Source: Fimbriimonas sp. (GTDB lineage Bacteria; Armatimonadota; Fimbriimonadia; Fimbriimonadales; Fimbriimonadaceae). Taken from it: a DNA stretch of 40,608 bases. Below the pieces are notes generated by a model. It searched no databases. It was not told the origin of the DNA and worked only from the letters and a program-made list of their open reading frames with translations. Every line of letters begins with the position of its first letter. Within the stretch, counting starts at the first letter, position 1. The position numbers were made by a program, and so were the translations under genes. The stretch spans positions 1 through 40,608 of the forward strand of contig JARXAE010000034.1 in assembly GCA_029866005.1 (NCBI GenBank), read 5' to 3'. Positions 32,282-39,696 of this stretch are shown piece by piece.

Positions 32282-32309
32282 CAACCCCTGAGCCTGGACT
32301 CAGAGGTTG
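32282..32309 (-). terminator. Terminator of the LolA-like/thioredoxin gene
   Basis: CAACCCCTGAG (32282-32292) pairs with CTCAGAGGTTG (32299-32309), with one mismatch, around CCTGGA. It lies just after the stop at 32327 and is followed on the minus strand by a T-rich tract (TGTTTCACTTTT). It could also stop plus-strand transcription less well. Confidence 0.7.
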
Positions 32310-32326
32310 CATTTTCCGTTAGTTGC

Positions 32327-33301
32327 TCAGAGGGAGTTAATCAATCCGTTCATGTCCGTCATGAACGTGGCCAGATCGCCGTAACCCAACACAGAACCAA
32401 CCCTGGTGCCGTCTGATTTCAAAACGAATACGTTCGGAATTGCCTCAACACCATACTGCTGGGCCAGCGCCGGATTGAGGTCGATGTCGATCTTGCAGAA
32501 CACAACCTTCTTTCCAAAAGCCTTAAACTCAGGAGTCTCAAAAGCCTCGGCTGCCATCTTTTTGCAAGGACCGCACCAGCTTGCCATAAAGTCGATGAAG
32601 ATCCCCTTCTTCGTCTTCGAAGCGATCATCTTGGCTTCTTCGAAATCGTAAACCCAGCGTGAACCAAAGAAGTCCTCGTAAGACATCTCAGTCGATCCGC
32701 TAGGAGCTTTGAAAGCGAACAAGGTGTCTACCGGGGCCCCGTCAACGACGACGTTCTTCGCCGAGAAAACGAGTTGCTTTGGTTTGGTTTGTCCTTTCGC
32801 TTCAGCAGTCAACTGTGCGCGCCGAGCGACACCATCTGGTGAAACGTAGAAGGAAGTGGTCTTCTTTCCTGACTTGTCAAAGAATGCTTTGACTTCGTTG
32901 ACTTGCTCGCCACCAAGGGTTCGAGATCCGGCATCCACCGTCTTGACTGGCTTCAGCGCTGCTCCAAAGAATCCGCTGAACATCGCGTACTGATCATCGT
33001 TGAGGGTTAGCTTGAGCTCCTCAACTGTCTGTGGCTTCTTGTAGAAAATGCTGTCCTTCTTTGAAAAAACCGTGATGTTCGTTCCATCTGCAACGATCGT
33101 TTCGTCGTTCGTCTCCAACCGAAGTGAAGCAGGCTTCTTCATGTCGATCTTGTAGCTGCTGGTGCCCCCTCCAATCTCGTTGACCGTGACAGTTGCGGAG
33201 ACCGACTTCTTGCTGGCTAAAGCTGCTTGCCAGTCAGTAAATCCTTTGCTCGGAGTGTCGAAAAATCCCGCGATTGCGGAGAGCGCGATGAGTGTTGTCA
33301 T
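32327..33301 (-). CDS. Exported LolA/DUF2092-like domain fused to a thioredoxin domain
   Basis: A 324-residue protein. A short hydrophobic start (TTLIALSAIAGFF) may be a signal peptide. Residues about 20-200 are beta-rich with MKKPASLRLETNDETIVADGTNITVFSKKDSIFYKKP in parts and a strand pattern like LolA/LolB or DUF2092 carriers. Residues about 208-324 are a thioredoxin domain: IFIDFMASWCGPCKKMAAEAF (Cys243, Cys246), VFCKIDIDLNPALAQQYGVEAIPNVFVL (cis-Pro). It would act as a periplasmic disulfide reductase or isomerase with a lipid- or protein-binding partner domain. ATG at 33301; the ribosome site AAAAGG is close. It diverges from the membrane protein at 33357. Confidence 0.85.
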   Translation of the reverse strand: MTTLIALSAIAGFFDTPSKGFTDWQAALASKKSVSATVTVNEIGGGTSSYKIDMKKPASLRLETNDETIVADGTNITVFSKKDSIFYKKPQTVEELKLTLNDDQYAMFSGFFGAALKPVKTVDAGSRTLGGEQVNEVKAFFDKSGKKTTSFYVSPDGVARRAQLTAEAKGQTKPKQLVFSAKNVVVDGAPVDTLFAFKAPSGSTEMSYEDFFGSRWVYDFEEAKMIASKTKKGIFIDFMASWCGPCKKMAAEAFETPEFKAFGKKVVFCKIDIDLNPALAQQYGVEAIPNVFVLKSDGTRVGSVLGYGDLATFMTDMNGLINSL

Positions 33302-33356
33302 GACCTTTTCCCTCGCTTATGCAGTGAGTTAAAGCTATCATACACAGAGATTGCTC

Positions 33357-34781
33357 ATGTCATCGAAATTTGCGCGAATTTCCTTAGTCATTTTGATGGT
33401 CACCCACTTCTGGCTGGCGGCGTGGTTCGCGATGATCACACCGTACCGAACAGGTGGCATTCTTCTCAGCCAGCGCGGTCCTGATGGCCGACCAGCGTAT
33501 TCCAAAGACATCGGCGCTCCAGACGAGCGACAGCATGCGAACTACATCGGCTTTCTGCTCAGGGAACGCAAACTACCCGTATTTGACCCCAAGTCTCCAA
33601 CACTGTACGAAGACTATCAGAGTCACCAGCCACCTCTGTTTTATGCAGTAGCAGAAACAGTTGCTAAGGTCACCGGACAGACCGAGGTCGAGGCTCAGTC
33701 CTTCGGTCGAACGATTCGATTACTGAACTGCTTGATCGGAGCGGTAGGAGTCGCAGGTGTGTTCTTTGCCGGACTTTGGGGGACGAAACGAAATGAGATT
33801 GCTGTCATCGCGGCTTCTTTAGCGGCGCTACTCCCGACAAGTGTGATGCTAAATGCAGCCATTTCAAACGACCCACTGCTAGTCGCACTTCTGAGCTGGA
33901 CTATCGCATGGTCGGTCAGAGGTATTCAACTTGAGAGAGGTTCTAACTCCCTCCTTTATGACTTCTTAGTGCCGGCGATTCTTGTTGGATTGGCTCTCTG
34001 TTGCAAGTCTTCTGCACTCGTTGGCTACATCGTCTTCCTAGGAAGCACTGTCGCATCTGGCGCAAGCTTCAAGCGCTGGATCGAATCAAAGGGAGTCACC
34101 GGACGGAGCATCTTGCCGATCGTCATCCCGATAGCGTTGTTTCCACTTCTCTTAGTTAGCTGGCTCTGGGTGCGCAACATCTCTCTCTACGGCGACCCCC
34201 TCGCCCAATCCGCCTTCAAAGAAGCCTTCGTCGGCTCCGCCCAAAAATCCGCCATCCTCGGCGCGATCGAAGCCGGACCCAGCGCTGGCTCCCCTGAAGT
34301 CCAATACTGGATCAATTGGATCGGATACTGGACCGCCCGCTCCTTCATAGGAGTTTTCGGCTACATGGACATCTGGTTCAACGCCACCGGCAAAGCCAAC
34401 AGCAACTCCGACCCAAACATCCTCTACAAAGCCATCATCCTCTTCAACTTCCTCGGACTCGGTGGCGGCGTCCTTTGGCTCCGAAACAACTGGCAAGAGA
34501 ACAAACGCCTCGGTGCTATCACCCTCGGCCTCATTGGCCTCACCGTCGCGCTGTTCGTGATGTTCAACAACACCTACTTCCAGGCACAGGCCCGTTACCT
34601 CTTCCCTGCCCTCAGCGCATTCGCAACGCTCATGGCAATCGGCTGGGTCCAGATCTTCCGCAAATGGCAGATCGCACTGGCCCTGGTGGTCATCATTTTC
34701 GGCGGTTTCACTGTTCACGCCGGAACCCAGCTCCCCGGCGAATTTGCCAAACGAATCCAAACGGAGTCACCTTCGCCCTGA
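33357..34781 (+). CDS. GT-C/ArnT-like multi-pass membrane protein (putative glycosyltransferase)
   Basis: 474 residues from the ATG at 33357 (a TTG at 33351 is possible). About 10-12 membrane segments. After the first helix an extracytoplasmic loop has the acidic pair DIGAPDERQHANYIGFLLRERKLPVF in parts (Asp56, Glu57), then YEDYQSHQPPLFYAV. This D-E ... HQPP(L/F)YY pattern is characteristic of GT39/PMT-related enzymes that use polyprenyl-phosphate sugars. NPDPLLVALLSW-like segment (SNDPLLVALLSW) agrees. Donor and acceptor are unknown; DUF2142-like proteins are an alternative. Codon use changes from mixed to strongly C-ending at about 34185. It is 18 bp before the sigma factor gene. Confidence 0.8.
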   Translation: MSSKFARISLVILMVTHFWLAAWFAMITPYRTGGILLSQRGPDGRPAYSKDIGAPDERQHANYIGFLLRERKLPVFDPKSPTLYEDYQSHQPPLFYAVAETVAKVTGQTEVEAQSFGRTIRLLNCLIGAVGVAGVFFAGLWGTKRNEIAVIAASLAALLPTSVMLNAAISNDPLLVALLSWTIAWSVRGIQLERGSNSLLYDFLVPAILVGLALCCKSSALVGYIVFLGSTVASGASFKRWIESKGVTGRSILPIVIPIALFPLLLVSWLWVRNISLYGDPLAQSAFKEAFVGSAQKSAILGAIEAGPSAGSPEVQYWINWIGYWTARSFIGVFGYMDIWFNATGKANSNSDPNILYKAIILFNFLGLGGGVLWLRNNWQENKRLGAITLGLIGLTVALFVMFNNTYFQAQARYLFPALSAFATLMAIGWVQIFRKWQIALALVVIIFGGFTVHAGTQLPGEFAKRIQTESPSP

Positions 34782-34799
34782 GATTCGCGTCAAAACCAG

Positions 34800-35369
34800 G
34801 TGATCGTGGTGTCGATGATCTATGAAGGCGCAGGAAGTTTCGATGAGGATACAATCCTTGTCGATCGCTTCGTTGGCGGTGATCAAAGCGCATTCGAAAC
34901 CCTGTACTCAAGGTATTACACCCGTGTTTTTAATCTTGCCCGGGGCGTCCTGATTGACCCCGAAGAGGCCGCAGACGCAACCCAAGAAATCTTCGCACTT
35001 GTGTACCGCAACCTGCCCAAGTTTAACCGCCAAAGCAAGTTCAGTACTTGGCTCTTCAGAATCTCGGTCAATCGTTCCATCCAGGAGTCCAGAAAACGCC
35101 GGTTCAGGAACAAGACCCTGGAGTTGGACCAAGCGGCCGAACATCCCGCCCCTTCCCAAGGTGGGCCCGAGCCAGATCCACGTGTTCAACTGGCGATGGA
35201 GATGCTCGCTCCGCAGGACCGGGCAATCATCACTCTTTTCTACTGGCAGGAGCTTAGTCTTCAAGAGATTGCCGACTCAATGGACATCAATCTCAACGCC
35301 GCAAAGACCCGTTTATACCGAGCGAGAGAGAGATTCCGTCAACATTTTGAAGAGGAGCCCGAACTCTAG
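34800..35369 (+). CDS. ECF-type RNA polymerase sigma factor
   Basis: A 189-residue sigma-70 family protein. Region 2: LVDRFVGGDQSAFETLYSRYYTRVFNLARGVL, DPEEAADATQEIFALVYRNLPKF, STWLFRISVNRSIQESRKRR. Region 4: LAPQDRAIITLFYWQELSLQEIADSMDINLNAAKTRLYRARERFR, with the helix-turn-helix near the C-terminus. The start is uncertain: GTG at 34800, GTG at 34809 (AGGTG 6 nt upstream) or ATG at 34815. The following gene starts within its stop codon (TAGTG) and encodes a membrane protein whose layout fits an anti-sigma factor, so the pair is probably a signal-transduction unit. The target promoters cannot be seen. Confidence 0.94.
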   Translation: MIVVSMIYEGAGSFDEDTILVDRFVGGDQSAFETLYSRYYTRVFNLARGVLIDPEEAADATQEIFALVYRNLPKFNRQSKFSTWLFRISVNRSIQESRKRRFRNKTLELDQAAEHPAPSQGGPEPDPRVQLAMEMLAPQDRAIITLFYWQELSLQEIADSMDINLNAAKTRLYRARERFRQHFEEEPEL

Positions 35370-36085
35370 TGCAAATTCCACCAGAAATCGACGAGCTCAT
35401 GTGGGCGATTGCCGAAAACGACACCGTGGACGCGGTGTACGACTTTGAGCACCGGTTTCCCAAATACCAGCAAGAACTGATGCGCCGTATCAAAACCGTT
35501 TCGGCCCTAAAGGCCCAAGGCAAAACAATTCCGAGTCGAGAAATTCCAGTTTTCCAAGCCCGTCCAATCGCTCTAGATCGAAAGCCGATCCAATGGCTAG
35601 GATACGCTGCGGTTTCGCTCGCTGTGATTTCGACTGCCGTTCTCGCCGCCACTAGTAACAAGCCAACGCCAGCCGTCAAGCCAGTCGATGTTAACACGCA
35701 ACGCCGTAAAGCGATCCCAGAGTTGCCTATCGCAACTCCAAGCGTACCGATCGGACAAGCGACCCCGCCGATTGATCCTGCAAAGAACCCAGCACCTAAA
35801 CCTACTAACCAATTCAAGAAGTCAGACCTCATCCTTGAAGTCACCAAACTTCACTCTGCTATCCAGCTGATCGCCGCAAGTGGAGAAGTAACGGTGACGA
35901 TCGCCCCCGGACTTGAGAATCCGGATGTGCAGGTGAGCTTTACTCAGATGACGGCGATGGAAATGCTGACTGCCCTAGCAAAAGACTATGCCTTTACTCC
36001 GGTAGTCGACGGAGAAAAGCACATCCTGATTCTTCCTGTTAAGGATGACTCCAATCCGCAGGATGGCAACGAAGAGCTGAATTAA
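35369..36085 (+). CDS. Putative anti-sigma factor with periplasmic STN-like domain
   Basis: 238 residues from the GTG at 35369 (GAGGAG 11 nt upstream). Layout: an N-terminal cytoplasmic helical part (1-50; IDELMWAIAENDTVDAVYDFEHRFPKYQQELMRRI) like the small anti-sigma domains; one membrane helix (76-96; LGYAAVSLAVISTAVLAAT); a Pro-rich linker (about 98-150); and a C-terminal domain (about 154-226) with VTVTIAPGLENPDVQVSF and MTAMEMLTALAKDYAFTPVVDG, which resembles secretin/TonB short N-terminal (STN) domains. No zinc-binding HxxxCxxC of ZAS anti-sigmas is seen. The anti-sigma role is inferred from position and layout. It may sense an envelope signal directly through the STN-like domain. Confidence 0.6.
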   Translation: MQIPPEIDELMWAIAENDTVDAVYDFEHRFPKYQQELMRRIKTVSALKAQGKTIPSREIPVFQARPIALDRKPIQWLGYAAVSLAVISTAVLAATSNKPTPAVKPVDVNTQRRKAIPELPIATPSVPIGQATPPIDPAKNPAPKPTNQFKKSDLILEVTKLHSAIQLIAASGEVTVTIAPGLENPDVQVSFTQMTAMEMLTALAKDYAFTPVVDGEKHILILPVKDDSNPQDGNEELN

Positions 36086-36089
36086 ACCC

Positions 36090-36118
36090 TTGTCGTTATC
36101 ACAAGAATCAGATATATT
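36090..36118 (+). promoter_or_regulatory. Sigma-70-like promoter before the zinc-ribbon protein gene
   Basis: -35 TTGTCG (36090-36095) and -10 TATATT (36113-36118) are separated by exactly 17 bp, 15 bp before the ATG at 36133. The spacing and sequence are a good match, so this gene is probably transcribed separately from the sigma/anti-sigma pair. Confidence 0.65.
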
Positions 36119-36132
36119 CACTGTACAGCCTT

Positions 36133-36858
36133 ATGCGAATCAAACGGACTTCCGACGTTATCGAACTCATCAGTGAGCGCGCCTTCTATTTCTTCATCGG
36201 CGGAATAGCTAGCGGTGCTCTCGCATTCCTCCTTCTGCGTTACAAGGGCGACGGAATGTTCGTCGGGCTTGGATCAGTGCTCGGGTTCGCCGCCGTTGGT
36301 CTAGTCGGTTACGGAATCAAAGTCGCTCTAGAAACTCGCACAGTTTCCTCTTTCTCAGTAGATTGTCCCATCTGCACCGAGCGAAATGAACTCGTGGATC
36401 AACCAGAGAATGAGGACGTGACTTGTGTAGCCTGCAACCACTTGATTCCGATCAAAAACGGAGCCGTTCTTCCAGTTGAACAAGTTCGATGTGGCTTCTG
36501 TAACTCTCTCAACTACTACTCAGAAAAGACCGAACTCCTCATTTGCGAAACCTGTAATCACGAGATTCCGATCACTCAAGAAGAGGGTAAACCCACGAAA
36601 CAGCTTCCCAAAGGCTATGCAGTTGTTGATGACAATCAAAGCTACGAGCTCGTGCTCATCGATGGTGGAAAGAAGGACGAAGAGGTCATCAAGGTTCTTC
36701 AGCACATGCTCGCGCTCAACCGGAATCAGGTGAAGGACATGCTCGAAGAAGTCCCTGTCACCCTGCTTCAAGGTATCCCCCGCATGAAGGCCGAGATGCT
36801 GGCGGCTCAGATTGGCAGTCACGGTGCAAAAGCCGAAATGCGGGTACTCAGCCAGTAG
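36133..36858 (+). CDS. Membrane protein with two zinc ribbons and a ribosomal L7/L12-like C-terminal domain
   Basis: 241 residues. Two membrane helices (about 17-36 and 42-62) near the N-terminus. Then two zinc-ribbon-like knuckle pairs: CPICTERNELVDQPENEDVTCVAC in parts (Cys78/81, 98/101) and CGFC...CETC (Cys120/123, 138/141). The last 70 residues (170-239) read YELVLIDGGKKDEEVIKVLQHMLALNRNQVKDMLEEVP, ..., AQIGSHGAKAEMRVL, which follows the L7/L12 C-terminal pattern (VxLxxxGxKKxxVIKxxRxxxxLxLxxAKxxVExxP, AxxxxxLxxxGAxxE). It may bind a translation factor or a ribosomal protein at the membrane. It precedes the pyrH-frr-uppS genes by 38 bp, and its own promoter lies upstream. Confidence 0.8.
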   Translation: MRIKRTSDVIELISERAFYFFIGGIASGALAFLLLRYKGDGMFVGLGSVLGFAAVGLVGYGIKVALETRTVSSFSVDCPICTERNELVDQPENEDVTCVACNHLIPIKNGAVLPVEQVRCGFCNSLNYYSEKTELLICETCNHEIPITQEEGKPTKQLPKGYAVVDDNQSYELVLIDGGKKDEEVIKVLQHMLALNRNQVKDMLEEVPVTLLQGIPRMKAEMLAAQIGSHGAKAEMRVLSQ

Positions 36859-36896
36859 CCTGAACCAGCAAATAGGACGGGTACACTCCTGCCATC

Positions 36897-37631
36897 TTGG
36901 CGAGCGGTAGACGACCCTTCAAACGCGCACTTATCAAACTCAGCGGCGAAGCCCTCGCCGGAGACCTGAAGTTTGGTCTCGATCCCCACGTTCTGAATTA
37001 CATCGCAAACGAAGTCGCTTCGGTCCATCAAGCGGGTATTGAAGCCGCAATTGTGGTCGGGGGCGGTAACTTCATTCGTGGAGAAACATTCTCGGCAGAA
37101 GGTGGCATTGACCGTTCTGTTGCCGACCAGATGGGGATGCTCGGTACGCTCATGAACTCTTTAGGCCTGCTCTCCGCGATTGAAAAGAAGGGAGTGGAAG
37201 TAAGAGTCCAAAGCGCGATCACAATCGCTGCCGTTGCCGAACCGTTCATCAAACGCAGAGCGATGCGCCACCTACAAAAGGGGCGAATGGTGATCTTCGC
37301 CGCCGGAACCGGAAACCCATACTTCTCTACCGACACAGCAGCGGTGCTCCGTGCCCTTGAAATCGATGCCGATGTGATCGTCAAAGCTACCAAGGTCGAT
37401 GGAGTGTACGACAGCGACCCAAACAAGAATCCTAACGCGAAGCGATATGACAAGCTGAGCTACAATACCGCGATTACAGACCGACTCAAGGTCATGGATC
37501 AAACTGCCTTCACGATGGCCGAGGAGCACAAACTCCCCCTCATCGTCCTCGATTTTCACAAACCCGGCGCCCTTCTTGATGCCCTCAGCGGCGGATCGAC
37601 GGGAACCCTCGTAGGAGACGAACAATCATGA
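36897..37631 (+). CDS. pyrH: UMP kinase
   Basis: 244 residues from a TTG at 36897 (no ATG is available upstream of the conserved start RALIKLSGEAL). The amino-acid-kinase fold of bacterial UMP kinase is clear: LIKLSGEALAG, AAIVVGGGNFIRG, DQMGMLGTLMNSLGLL, IFAAGTGNPYFSTDTAAVLRALEIDADVIVKATKVDGVYDSDP in parts, and MDQTAFTMAEEHKLPLIVLDF. It phosphorylates UMP to UDP in the cytoplasm. Usual length. The stop overlaps the frr start (ATGA), the conserved pyrH-frr-uppS order. In many bacteria tsf precedes pyrH; here it is the zinc-ribbon membrane gene. Confidence 0.97.
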   Translation: MASGRRPFKRALIKLSGEALAGDLKFGLDPHVLNYIANEVASVHQAGIEAAIVVGGGNFIRGETFSAEGGIDRSVADQMGMLGTLMNSLGLLSAIEKKGVEVRVQSAITIAAVAEPFIKRRAMRHLQKGRMVIFAAGTGNPYFSTDTAAVLRALEIDADVIVKATKVDGVYDSDPNKNPNAKRYDKLSYNTAITDRLKVMDQTAFTMAEEHKLPLIVLDFHKPGALLDALSGGSTGTLVGDEQS

Positions 37632-38188
37632 GCGTAAGCGACACCCTGCAAGAAGCAGAACATAAAATGCAACAGGCCCTCGAGGCAATGATCCACGACT
37701 TTGCGAGCTATCGCACGGGTCGCGCATCCCCAGCAATCCTTGACCGCGTACATGTCGAGTACTACGGAGTCGAAACGCCCATTACTCAAATCGCCAATGT
37801 CTCAGTACCCGAGCCTCGCCAGCTGATGATCCAGCCATACGAAAAGAACATGACCGCTGCCATCGAAAAAGCAATCATGAAGAGCGATCTCGGTATCAAT
37901 CCCAATAACGATGGAACGGGAATCCGTCTCATCTTCCCTCAAATGACCGAAGATCGCCGTAAGGACATGGTCAAGCAGGTTCACGCCCGCACCGAACAAG
38001 GTCGAGTTGCCATCCGAAACGTGCGCAGAGATGCCAACGACAGCATCAAGGGTCTTGAGAAGAAGAAAGAGATCACCGAAGACGAAGTGAAAGGCGGCGA
38101 AGCAAAGGTTCAAAAACTCACCGACACTTATATCTCCAAAGCCGATGACCTCGGCAAGAAAAAAGAAGAAGAACTGATGCAAGTCTAA
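37628..38188 (+). CDS. frr: Ribosome recycling factor
   Basis: 186 residues, exactly the family length. ALEAMIHDFASYRTGRASPAILDRVHVEYYG, VSVPEPRQLMIQPYEKN, AIEKAIMKSDLGINPNNDGTGIRLIFPQMTEDRRKDMVK in parts, and the three-helix part with IRNVRRDANDSIKGLEKKKEITEDEVKGGEAKVQKLTD. It splits the post-termination ribosome with EF-G. The ATG at 37628 overlaps the pyrH stop. Confidence 0.98.
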   Translation: MSVSDTLQEAEHKMQQALEAMIHDFASYRTGRASPAILDRVHVEYYGVETPITQIANVSVPEPRQLMIQPYEKNMTAAIEKAIMKSDLGINPNNDGTGIRLIFPQMTEDRRKDMVKQVHARTEQGRVAIRNVRRDANDSIKGLEKKKEITEDEVKGGEAKVQKLTDTYISKADDLGKKKEEELMQV

Positions 38189-38208
38189 AGCTGGGTTCCT
38201 ACGAAGGT

Positions 38209-38955
38209 ATGGACACCAAGCTAAAGAAGATACAAGTACAGGCACAAGAGCAGGGGATAGACCTCGAGACTCTTCCACACCACCTCGCCATCATTATGGA
38301 TGGCAACGGTCGCTGGGCGAAGAAGAAGGGCTGGCAGAGACTGCTTGGGCACCGTGAGGGCTATAAAGCCCTTCGTGGAGCTCTGCTCAATGCAAGCGAC
38401 CTCGGGATCAAGTACCTTACCGTCTACGCCTTCTCTGCTGAGAATTGGCGTCGACCCTCGGAAGAAGTCGAAGGACTGATGTCGCTGATCGAGAAGGCCA
38501 CACGAGAAGAACTCAGGATCATGCACACAAACAATGTGCGCCTCAACTTCTCTGGTCGTATCGAAGAACTACCTGCTGGTCTGAGGGACGCCCTGGAAAC
38601 TGGGATGGAGATGACGGCAAATAATACGGGAATCGTGTTTACGCTCGCCGTCAATTACGGCGGTCGAGCCGAGATTGTTGATGCAGTCAAGGACCTGATC
38701 GCTGCAGAGTTCGATCCGGAAGATATTACGGAGGAGTTGATTTCCGCTCATCTTTACAACCCGCACCAACCTGACCCTGACCTTATGATTAGAACGGCCG
38801 GCGAAATGCGGTGGAGCAACTTCCTGCTCTTCCAAGGCGCCTACTGCGAGCTCTGGGTCACTCAGGATCCATGGCCAGAGTTTTCGAAGCAACATCTCCT
38901 AGCCGCTGTCAAAGAATTTCAGCGACGAACGCGCAAGTTTGGTGCAGTCGTTTGA
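38209..38955 (+). CDS. uppS: Isoprenyl (undecaprenyl) diphosphate synthase
   Basis: 248 residues. The cis-prenyltransferase signature HLAIIMDGNGRWAKKKG (catalytic Asp in MDGNGRW), GHREGYKAL, YAFSAENWRRPSEEV, FTLAVNYGGRAEIVDAV and RTAGEMRWSNFLLFQGAYCELW (usually RTSGEQRLSNFLLWQ..Y.E). It elongates farnesyl diphosphate to the lipid carrier for peptidoglycan and other polymers. The first 20 residues (MDTKLKKIQVQAQEQGI) are a short extension before the fold. It lies 20 bp after frr. Confidence 0.97.
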   Translation: MDTKLKKIQVQAQEQGIDLETLPHHLAIIMDGNGRWAKKKGWQRLLGHREGYKALRGALLNASDLGIKYLTVYAFSAENWRRPSEEVEGLMSLIEKATREELRIMHTNNVRLNFSGRIEELPAGLRDALETGMEMTANNTGIVFTLAVNYGGRAEIVDAVKDLIAAEFDPEDITEELISAHLYNPHQPDPDLMIRTAGEMRWSNFLLFQGAYCELWVTQDPWPEFSKQHLLAAVKEFQRRTRKFGAVV

Positions 38956-39279
38956 GCAGATGTGTCAACCTATCAATCTTTGGCATGAGCAATGCGTATT
39001 ATCGGTTGGGATTGCCATAACACTCCAGCTCGCTAGTTTTGTTTCAGTTAACTAGCCCCAAAATCGGATCGAGCTCAGCTACCTTAAGGACCATTGACAA
39101 CACATTGCCGCCGTGTCCCAATCCGGCAAGTAATCTCCTGTTACAAAACGAACCGGATACTACCCAAAGGACATCACCGCAACCGTAGCTCAGCCAGCTG
39201 TCGGCTCACCAGTTGCTAGCCGGAAATTCAAGCCGAAGGGCGGCTATCTCAAAGACCCGCGAAACAACCTGACTTGGCC
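38956..39279. other. Gene-poor stretch, possible gene debris
   Basis: About 324 bp between uppS and the DUF423 gene without a credible gene. A weak inverted repeat GCTAGTT/AACTAGC (39032-39038 with 39050-39056) has no T-run. A plus-strand frame after an in-frame TAA (39134-39283, 49 codons to TAA) reads as a plausible protein end (RKFKPKGGYLKDPRNNLTWP), but it has no start or upstream part. This could be the remnant of a lost gene or chance. Confidence 0.35.
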
Positions 39280-39630
39280 CTAAACCTGGCGACTGCTAAA
39301 CAAGATGCTTACCCAACCTAGTATGAGCGTGAGACCGCCCAGCGGAGTGATGATTGCAAAGAACTTCACTCCGCTCAGCACATAGATGTACAGCGATCCA
39401 GCAAAAATGCAGATTCCGGTTAGCATCAATCGTTTTGTCCACATGTGTTTCTCGCCAGCCGAGGCAAGCACTAGTAGCACAGCGGAGTGAACTAGATGGT
39501 AATAAGCGGCCGTCTTCCAAGTTTCAAGACTCTCTGCTGTAACTTGTGACTTCAGACCGTGCGCTCCAAAAGCCCCCAGAGCAACCGCCAATGCCCCACT
39601 CACAGCGGCTACCTTCACCCAACGATTCAT
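39280..39630 (-). CDS. DUF423 family small membrane protein
   Basis: About 116 residues from the ATG at 39630 (MNRWVKVAAVSG), chosen because it fits the usual N-terminus of the family; the ATG at 39642 would add four residues. The DUF423 (YgdD/YwdK-type) pattern is clear: VSGALAVALGAFGAHGLK, ESLETWKTAAYYHLVHSAVLLVL, MLTGICIFAGSLYIYVLSG and PLGGLTLILGWVSIL. Four membrane helices. The molecular function of the family is unknown. Stop at 39280, the end of the gene-poor stretch. Confidence 0.9.
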   Translation of the reverse strand: MNRWVKVAAVSGALAVALGAFGAHGLKSQVTAESLETWKTAAYYHLVHSAVLLVLASAGEKHMWTKRLMLTGICIFAGSLYIYVLSGVKFFAIITPLGGLTLILGWVSILFSSRQV

Positions 39631-39696
39631 TGCAACCAGCATACTTGAAGCACGAAAAAGCCCTTTGCCCAAACGAAGAGCGGAGGGCACCAAAGT

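Noticed and set aside
33302-33356. Divergent promoter pair between the thioredoxin fusion and membrane protein genes
   Set aside because: A TATGAT exists on the minus strand, but no -35 of acceptable quality goes with it.
34152-34760. A long minus-strand open frame (202 codons) opposite the membrane protein gene
   Set aside because: It mirrors the C-ending codons of the plus-strand gene, is extremely acidic and has no family-like features.
39032-39056. Inverted repeat after uppS as a terminator
   Set aside because: The 7-bp stem has an 11-nt loop and no T-run on either strand.
38956-39279. tRNA or small RNA gene in the gene-poor stretch
   Set aside because: No cloverleaf, anticodon arm or promoter/terminator pair could be found.
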